Of a stretch of DNA of 64,000 nt, positions 57,975 to 64,000 are shown piece by piece. This DNA comes from Bifidobacterium polysaccharolyticum (GTDB lineage Bacteria; Actinomycetota; Actinomycetes; Actinomycetales; Bifidobacteriaceae). A model generated the notes under the pieces. The model saw only the letters and a program-made list of their open reading frames with translations. It ran no database searches and was not told where the DNA came from. The position numbers and the translations under genes are program-made. The first letter of the stretch is position 1. Every line of letters begins with the position of its first letter. The stretch covers positions 372,001 through 436,000 of the forward strand of contig NZ_JACFQG010000002.1 of assembly GCF_016101585.1 (NCBI RefSeq). The letters run 5' to 3'.

Positions 57975-58670
57975 TCAATCACCCAGTCGATCAGTATTAC
58001 CGAAAGCTGATGAGTTAGCCAGAGCCATAACCGGGCAATAGATAATGAAAGGGACAATCTGTTGTATAACCACAAATTTCCAATAAGGAGCAACAGGGTA
58101 CCAAAAGTAAAATACAAACCTAGTAGCGTTACCCGCCAGTGGACTCAACAACCAATCTGCAATAGCGAAAAAACCAATGATAATAGGCAGGAATCGTCCC
58201 CAGGATATTCCAAGGTTGTTCAGCAGCAGGCAGACCAGACCCACAGAGATAATCATCATGAATATTTGCACAGGGACCATCAGGGAAACAGACAAAGCCA
58301 TAGGTGTTATCTGCAGGCCCTGCAATGGGAACTCAATCAAGAAAAACAACAGCCACGTGTATAAAGCTCCGACGATGCCGACAAGTGCGCACCACAGCAA
58401 GTTGGTCTTCAACTGCAAACGCGGATCGCGCCTGACCATTTCGAAGGTCGAATACCTAGCACTTCCAGCGTATAACAGCATCAGGAATACGGGCAATACT
58501 CCGATAGTGGGGCAGTTGAGCATGAACCCCACATAGTCCATCACTGGATCCTTCTCCATGTTGAGAAATAACTGGGTCGTGCAATAGATAAAGCCAAATA
58601 GGAAGAGTCCGGTAAGAACCATTTTGGAACCGAAGGAGGAACGACGCAGGTAGATCAGATGATTAATCAT
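57975..58670 (-). CDS. Membrane protein, second subunit of the ABC set
   Basis: 231 residues from the ATG at 58670, which overlaps the upstream stop as ATGA (58667-58670). Six hydrophobic segments; a cytosolic loop YSTFEMVRRDPRLQLKTNLL lies between helices 2 and 3. It resembles small permeases of peptide immunity ABC systems. Coupled translation with both neighbours shows that it is part of the same complex. Confidence 0.8.
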   Translation of the reverse strand: MINHLIYLRRSSFGSKMVLTGLFLFGFIYCTTQLFLNMEKDPVMDYVGFMLNCPTIGVLPVFLMLLYAGSARYSTFEMVRRDPRLQLKTNLLWCALVGIVGALYTWLLFFLIEFPLQGLQITPMALSVSLMVPVQIFMMIISVGLVCLLLNNLGISWGRFLPIIIGFFAIADWLLSPLAGNATRFVFYFWYPVAPYWKFVVIQQIVPFIIYCPVMALANSSAFGNTDRLGD

Positions 58671-59572
58671 GAAACATCTCGGCTTCGTTTGAATGCAACA
58701 AGTGAGGCCGATATGACAACCGGCAGGCATACCGAAAGGGCCATTCCTACGAAGATCTGCACAAGTTGTCGAGAATCTGCGCCCCCAGGAGCAGGGAAGA
58801 GAAATATCATATGGCTCCATTGGTCGGGCACAAGAAAATTGGTCATCCCTGGGAGCATCCACCAGAGCATGCTAAGGACGAAGGGGATGAGAACTTCAAC
58901 ATACCTATGGGTGGTAAAGAACGATGCAGCGACGGCAATATCTGCGAACAGGCCCGAAAGAATGAATACCATTAGCATGACCGTGAGGATAGCCAATGGC
59001 TGATTGAAGCGGTACAACGGATACAGCCACGAATCTGAATAAATGAGCACGTATTTGGATCCGTCAACCAAACCCGTGGCATCCGCGACATCACCATTGA
59101 TGAAATTCATGTGTGGGTTCATGATTGCCGCAATAACCAAGTTTATCAAAAGCGGGCTCAACCCCCCTATGCCTCCCAAAACAAATCCGGATGCCAGCGA
59201 GGTGTTCATGATTTTGCCGCGTCCCTCGCGTCCCAGCATTCCACTCATGCGTCGACTATGCCGCTCGATTGCAGCTACACTGCCGCCTACAAGAGCAGCA
59301 AGAAAAGGAAGAATGAATAGATAAAGTCCCGATCCAGTCCCATCGCAACTGAATAACATCACGTCGCTGAGGAAAGTCAGTTCATGACCAGGAGCTAACC
59401 GAAAGCCAGCATAATGCGTCGTCGAATACTGGATTAGGAAAAGTGCAATCGACATCGCAATTACCGAAACCATTCGAAGACTAGTCAAGCTGCGAGAGAT
59501 TTGAGCCTTAGCCAGGGATGTATTAATCAAAATACTCCTCCGTTGAACATAAGAGTTGACAAGTCCCTTCAT
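58667..59572 (-). CDS. Membrane protein, first subunit of the ABC set
   Basis: About 301 residues from the ATG at 59572; a GTG at 59608 in the same frame is an alternative. A first helix (about residues 35-50), a large external loop, and five further helices are seen, with a charged cytosolic loop AAIERHSRRMSGMLGREGRG between. This is larger than the other two permeases and similar in outline to them. A possible small peptide gene lies divergently, 258 bases upstream. Confidence 0.78.
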   Translation of the reverse strand: MKGLVNSYVQRRSILINTSLAKAQISRSLTSLRMVSVIAMSIALFLIQYSTTHYAGFRLAPGHELTFLSDVMLFSCDGTGSGLYLFILPFLAALVGGSVAAIERHSRRMSGMLGREGRGKIMNTSLASGFVLGGIGGLSPLLINLVIAAIMNPHMNFINGDVADATGLVDGSKYVLIYSDSWLYPLYRFNQPLAILTVMLMVFILSGLFADIAVAASFFTTHRYVEVLIPFVLSMLWWMLPGMTNFLVPDQWSHMIFLFPAPGGADSRQLVQIFVGMALSVCLPVVISASLVAFKRSRDVS

Positions 59573-59830
59573 CCATCTAATGGTCGATGAGGCTAACCGT
59601 TGCCTCACTCACACTGAACCGGATCTCCGCACACCGTAACACTGCCATAGTGACTAATGTTTGTAACACTTTATTGAGAAATAAGTCTCACTGTCAAATC
59701 AGCGTTTCGTCATCTTCTATTTTCCAGCTCTAATACGGCCGAATTCACATCGAAAAGCTATAGTCATTCCTCGACACTCTGTATCCCTTTATCATTCAAA
59801 CGGTTGCTAATTGTGCAGGAAAGTTGAAAA

Positions 59831-59929
59831 ATGGGCCAAACTGCAGATGAAACCGACAGCGTCAATGTTGATAATTTTGATCAACACTACCTCTGTATGG
59901 AAAAGAGTGATGAAGTGACACACAGCTGA
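59831..59929 (+). CDS. Possible 32-residue acidic peptide gene beside the ABC set
   Basis: An ATG at 59831 follows AGGAAAG by 7 bases and opens a 32-codon frame: MGQTADETDSVNVDNFDQ, then HYLCMEKSDEVTHS and TGA. The peptide is acidic, has one Cys and no hydrophobic leader. It sits in an AT-rich gap (59573-60024), divergent from an ABC set of the peptide-export/immunity kind. It could be a ribosomally made peptide precursor or a chance frame. No modification enzyme is encoded nearby. The rest of this gap shows nothing else clear. Confidence 0.3.
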   Translation: MGQTADETDSVNVDNFDQHYLCMEKSDEVTHS

Positions 59930-60024
59930 TCCATAACGGCTGTGCGAAAGATGAAGCAGGGCGCAACTGTGCCCTTACCCGATGCGGCGAGAACGAGTGC
60001 AGTAACCGCATCAGGAAGAAACGG

Positions 60025-63000
60025 TCACGCCCGTATCCGTCTTACTGCCCAGTTGAACAGCTTGCGCAGCTCCGAGGCCACAAGGACCAGGGAGGCCAGG
60101 GCGATGCATTCCAGCCACGCCTGGGGCTGGAGGGGGACGGTGCCGAAGGCCTCGCCCAGGAAGGGCACATAGATCACCAGAAGCTGCAGCATTATGGAGA
60201 TGCCGATGGCGCTCCATAGCCAGGGATTGCTGAAGAGCCCCTGGAAGGCCGACTTGCGGGAGGAGCGGGAGGCCAGTGCGTTGAAGAGCTGGGCGAAGAC
60301 CAGGATGGTGAAGCCCATGGTCCGCGCCTCCCTGATCTGCGCCTCGTGGCCGATCGCTTGGACTGACCTGTCGGTGAAGAGGCCGCCGCTCAGATGCATG
60401 TCCATGCCGATCAGGGTGACCACGGCCATGATCAGGCCTATGTAGATGATGTCGATCCACATGTCCCGGTCGATCACCCGGTCGTTGATGGATCGGGGCG
60501 GCCGGTCCATCAGATCGTCGGTCTGCGGGTCCACGCCCATGGCCAGCGCAGGCGCCGCATCGGTCAGCAGGTTGATCCAGAGCAGCTGGGTGGCCAGCAG
60601 CGGCACGGTGACACCCGCCATACCGGGCTGCGATATGCCCAGAAGCCCTGCAAAGACCACTCCACCGAAGACCGTGAAGACCTCTCCCATGTTGGAGCTG
60701 AGCAGGTAGCGCAGGAACTTGCGGATGTTGTCGAATATGCCCCGGCCCTCTCGCACAGCCTGGACGATGGTGGCGAAATTGTCGTCCGCCAGGATCATCT
60801 TGGCCGACTCCTTGGTGACCTCGGTCCCGGTGATGCCCATGGCCACGCCGATGTCTGCGGTCTTGACAGCGGGGGCATCGTTGACGCCGTCGCCGGTCAT
60901 GGCCACGACTTTGCCCTGGTCCTGGAGCGATTCGACGATCTTCAGCTTGTGCTCGGGGGCCACGCGGGCGTAGACGGAGACCTTGGAGGTGGTCTCACGA
61001 AGCTGGTCCGGATCCATGGCATCCAGCTGCTCGCCGGTGCAGGCGGGCTGTCCAGGCTTGATGATGCCCAGGTCCCCTGCGATTCTGGCCGCAGTGAGTG
61101 GATGGTCGCCAGTAATCATGATCGTTCTGATACCGGCCTTGTGAGCCTGGCCCACCGCATGACGAACCTCGGTTCGGGGCGGATCGATGATGCCGACCAT
61201 ACCCGTCCAGATCAGATTGCTCTCCAGATTGGCGCTTTCCTGGATCACCTTATCCGCGGACAGGCGGATTGCGGGAGCCTGCTGAGACCTCTGAGACAAC
61301 CGGCCCATCTGATCTGTCCCAATTGTGCTTGACGGCTCCTCCCCCTCGTCGGGTTCAGCCAGGGACGACAGCTCCTGATTGTATAGAGGCCGGAAAGCCT
61401 GTCCCAAAGTCCTGTACGCATTCGACGAGAGGCTGCTGACCTGGGCAAGTATCCTCTCCCGATCGGCACTGGTCATAGACCTGACCTGGCCACCATCGAG
61501 AATCCGGTCGCATCGGCCAAGCAGCACATCGGGAGCGCCCTTGCAGAAGAGTCGCGATCGCCCTTCGCCGCCATCATTCGGGGCGGCCAGGACCGACATG
61601 AGCTTGCGCTCCGATGTGAAGGGAATCTCGGCCAGACGGCGGTAACCATCAGCCTTGGCATCAGAACCGACTTTACGAGCGGCAACGATCAGCGAGACCT
61701 CTGTGGGATCACCGACAATCTGCCAGTGCCCTTGTCCGGATCCAGACTGGACCTGGGAACCCGGTTCGGCCTGGTCCACCTGCCAGTGAAGGTCTCCGTC
61801 GTTGGCAATGGTCCCGACCATCAGGGTCTCTTCAACCGCCTTAGCCAAGGATGAATCGATGGTGTCCGTCAGCTGGCCATTAGGCTCTCCAGCCTCGACC
61901 GGCTGCATGGCTCCCTCAGGGGCATACCCGGTGCCAGTGATCCGGACCTGTCCCGATGGGACGACCACCCGCTCAACGGTCATCTCATTGCGGGTCAGCG
62001 TCCCCGTCTTATCAGAGCAGATGACCGATGCCGAGCCCAGCGTCTCAACCGAGCTGAGCTTCTTGACGATGGCATGATGCTTGGCCATGCGCTGCACACC
62101 CAGGGCGAGAACCACAGTCAGGATGGCCGTCAGCCCCTCCGGCACGGCGGCCACGGCCAGCGAGACGGCCATGAGAAGGGAGTCAATCAGATCCTGGGTT
62201 GTCCGGAAGCCCTCCATCAGGGCCAGAGCAGCCAGAACCAGGACCGCAATCAGGCAGACGGCCAGGCCGAGAAGCTTGGAAACCCGGGCCATCTCCTTCT
62301 GCAGAGGCGTGGGCTCCTCCTGGGTATCAGCAAGCATGCCGGCGATTTTCCCGACCTGGGTATCCATGCCGGTGGAGGTGACGATCATGCGACCGGTGCC
62401 CTGGGTGACCGCAGTGCCGTTGAAGACCATATTGGTCCTGTCGCCCAAAGCCTTGGGCTGGTCAAGCCGACTGGGCCGTTTACCCACTGGCAATGATTCG
62501 CCAGTCAACGATGCCTCGGCCACACGCAGGCCCGCAGCTTGGAACAGTCTTCCGTCGGCGCCGACCGAATCGCCCTCAGCCAGAACCACTACGTCACCGG
62601 GGACGATTCTGCTGGTCTCCAGGCTGACCACCTGACCGTCGCGCAGAACCGAGGCACGTGGGGCCGTCATGCTTGCCAGAGCGTCAACCGCCCTCTCGGC
62701 CTTTGCCTCTTGGGCGTATCCCAGGGCGGCGTTAAGAATGAGGATGATCATGATGACGATGGCATCGAAGGGCAGAGGTTCGCCGCCTCCCGATGCCGGG
62801 TGCGAGCGCTCCACCACCCAGGCCACCAGCGAAATGGCTGTGGCTACCAAGAGCAGATAGACCAGGGGATCCTTGAATTGTTGAAGGAACTTCCTCCACG
62901 CGGGAACGGGAGGTGCCCCAGCAAGCTCGTTGGGGCCGAATAGTTCCAGTCGACGAGCTGCTTCGGCCTCGGCCAGACCCTGGTTGGGATCCACGTTCAG

Positions 63001-63153
63001 GGCAAGGGCAACCTGATCGACATCTGCTGTAGAAGGGTCCTTGAGGACGGGGTCATTCGCGGCGAGCCTCTGCTCAGAGTCCTGCTCTGTAGCCGGAATC
63101 ATGCCTGTATCTGTTGATTGTTCATGCTTGGAGTTGCTGGTCAACCCAGTCAT
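60025..63153 (-). CDS. Calcium-type P-type ATPase (P2 family)
   Basis: 1042 residues from the ATG at 63153, with GGAGAG upstream. Cation ATPase N-domain (ALNVDPNQGLAEAEAARRLE), actuator motif LTGESLPVGK, the PEGL helix VAAVPEGLTAILTVVLALGV, phosphorylation Asp in ICSDKTGTLTRNE, hinge VAMTGDGVNDAPAVKTADIG and a six-helix C-terminal block are all present. It pumps Ca2+ or another divalent cation out of the cell. The N-terminal 40 residues are polar and variable. It marks return to ordinary high-GC sequence. Confidence 0.94.
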   Translation of the reverse strand: MTGLTSNSKHEQSTDTGMIPATEQDSEQRLAANDPVLKDPSTADVDQVALALNVDPNQGLAEAEAARRLELFGPNELAGAPPVPAWRKFLQQFKDPLVYLLLVATAISLVAWVVERSHPASGGGEPLPFDAIVIMIILILNAALGYAQEAKAERAVDALASMTAPRASVLRDGQVVSLETSRIVPGDVVVLAEGDSVGADGRLFQAAGLRVAEASLTGESLPVGKRPSRLDQPKALGDRTNMVFNGTAVTQGTGRMIVTSTGMDTQVGKIAGMLADTQEEPTPLQKEMARVSKLLGLAVCLIAVLVLAALALMEGFRTTQDLIDSLLMAVSLAVAAVPEGLTAILTVVLALGVQRMAKHHAIVKKLSSVETLGSASVICSDKTGTLTRNEMTVERVVVPSGQVRITGTGYAPEGAMQPVEAGEPNGQLTDTIDSSLAKAVEETLMVGTIANDGDLHWQVDQAEPGSQVQSGSGQGHWQIVGDPTEVSLIVAARKVGSDAKADGYRRLAEIPFTSERKLMSVLAAPNDGGEGRSRLFCKGAPDVLLGRCDRILDGGQVRSMTSADRERILAQVSSLSSNAYRTLGQAFRPLYNQELSSLAEPDEGEEPSSTIGTDQMGRLSQRSQQAPAIRLSADKVIQESANLESNLIWTGMVGIIDPPRTEVRHAVGQAHKAGIRTIMITGDHPLTAARIAGDLGIIKPGQPACTGEQLDAMDPDQLRETTSKVSVYARVAPEHKLKIVESLQDQGKVVAMTGDGVNDAPAVKTADIGVAMGITGTEVTKESAKMILADDNFATIVQAVREGRGIFDNIRKFLRYLLSSNMGEVFTVFGGVVFAGLLGISQPGMAGVTVPLLATQLLWINLLTDAAPALAMGVDPQTDDLMDRPPRSINDRVIDRDMWIDIIYIGLIMAVVTLIGMDMHLSGGLFTDRSVQAIGHEAQIREARTMGFTILVFAQLFNALASRSSRKSAFQGLFSNPWLWSAIGISIMLQLLVIYVPFLGEAFGTVPLQPQAWLECIALASLVLVASELRKLFNWAVRRIRA

Positions 63154-63356
63154 GCCACTCTCCTGCTTATGCCACGGAGTAGTCAACGCTTCGGGGGCCT
63201 GTTGAAAGAAATCAGAGGCGGCCAGGCCAAAACGCTGCGTGGATGTTTACCAAGTTGAATCCACAATATACATAAACACGGCCTAAGTCGTCAAGGCCTT
63301 TGCTCCAGGGCGTATCAGCAGGCGTTTCATGCCGATGCGCCCGAAGACAGGCGACC

Positions 63357-64000
63357 CTACCTGACCGAGCGGATCAGCATGATGACTGCCGCGCCGATCA
63401 GCACCATGACGATGGCAACGGGGAATATGAACACATACCCTGCACGGATCACCAGTACCGAGACCAGTACCGGGGCGATGACCTGTCCCAGGGTATTGGC
63501 CAGGTTCAGGATGCCCAGATCCTTGCCCGCTTCGTTCTTGTTCGGTAGCACATCGACATTCAGAGCCTGGTCTACCGAGGTGTAGATGCCATTGCCCAGG
63601 CCGGCGATGCCCGCGTAGCACATCATGCCCACTGCTGTCGGGAACACCCACGGCAGGGCGATACCCAGGGCCAGGATGCAGGAGCTGACCACCACGATGA
63701 CCTTGCGGCGGCGCAACTTGTCTGAGATGGGACCAGAGATTATCGAAGCAAAGAAAGTGACCACCATCGAAATGACGGACATCGTGGAAATTGTGCTGGC
63801 CGACTCCGCCACTGAAAGCCCACAATACTTTTGCAGAATATAAAGCTGATAAGTAGCTACCATGGACGAGCCCACCATCATGAAGAGCCTGCCGCCGAGA
63901 GCCAGGTAGAAATCACGACTCCCCTTGGTCGGCGGAGTGAAGGAGACCCGCAGCCGGCGCCAGAGCCCTTGCTCCTGGTCACCCTTTCCATTACGCGCAG
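63357..64000 (-). CDS. MFS transporter, C-terminal part (cut by window edge)
   Basis: The frame is open from the right edge to a stop at 63357, about 214 codons. Six membrane helices of an MFS C-terminal half are seen, beginning YLALGGRLFMMVGSSMVATY, with the loop GPISDKLRRRKVIVVVSS that matches the MFS inter-helix motif, and PNKNEAGKDLGILNLANTLG. It probably moves sugars or drugs; the substrate cannot be told from this half. Confidence 0.88.
   Translation of the reverse strand, partial: ARNGKGDQEQGLWRRLRVSFTPPTKGSRDFYLALGGRLFMMVGSSMVATYQLYILQKYCGLSVAESASTISTMSVISMVVTFFASIISGPISDKLRRRKVIVVVSSCILALGIALPWVFPTAVGMMCYAGIAGLGNGIYTSVDQALNVDVLPNKNEAGKDLGILNLANTLGQVIAPVLVSVLVIRAGYVFIFPVAIVMVLIGAAVIMLIRSVR

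Overview
The window looks like a chromosomal segment of a high-GC Gram-positive bacterium, most probably a Bifidobacterium. This rests on gene content and order (Tad pilus genes, ppk1, a Nudix-histidine phosphatase fusion, upp, murT-gatD, a ROK-regulated glycosidase cluster with a sugar ABC transporter, amtB-glnB-ftsY) and on strong G/C bias in most genes. No 16S or other species marker is present, so I do not name a species.

Layout. 1-3965 (minus): a Tad/Flp pilus operon (tadZ, tadA, tadB, tadC, a DUF4244 pilin-like gene, and a tadE-like gene cut by the window edge). 4.5-9.6 kb (plus): ppk1, Nudix/phosphatase, a conserved hypothetical and upp. 9.9-16.3 kb: an orphan FtsX-type permease, a glycerophosphodiesterase, an aldo-keto reductase, and a UbiB-type kinase with a small phasin-like partner. 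16.5-25.8 kb: gatD-murT-dnaB on the minus strand, a MATE exporter, amtB-glnB and ftsY. 26-33.6 kb: two ABC export/resistance modules, the second joined to a histidine kinase and LuxR-type regulator. 34-47 kb: a glycan-use cluster with a ROK regulator, GH38 alpha-mannosidase, an ABC sugar importer (two permeases and a lipoprotein), GH29 alpha-fucosidase and GH2 beta-mannosidase. Together these could import and trim mannose- and fucose-containing glycans such as N-glycan fragments.

47.2-60 kb: a tRNA-Lys gene is followed by a lower-GC accessory region. It holds an Xre regulator divergent from an AIPR-family gene, a KAP-family P-loop NTPase, a large UPF1/DNA2-like helicase split by a frameshift, and an ABC transporter with one ATPase and three different permeases beside a possible 32-residue peptide gene. 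AIPR and KAP proteins are linked to phage exclusion, so this is a candidate defence island; no integrase was found. 60-64 kb returns to ordinary genes: a calcium-type P-type ATPase and a partial MFS transporter.

Most notable observations: a 10-G tract puts the sugar-binding lipoprotein out of frame (possible phase variation); the PII protein lacks the T-loop tyrosine; MurT lacks the usual cysteine zinc ribbon; DnaA-box-like motifs cluster upstream of dnaB; two near-identical AT-rich palindromes lie upstream of the binding-protein gene; and the tRNA-linked island may contain an undescribed defence set.
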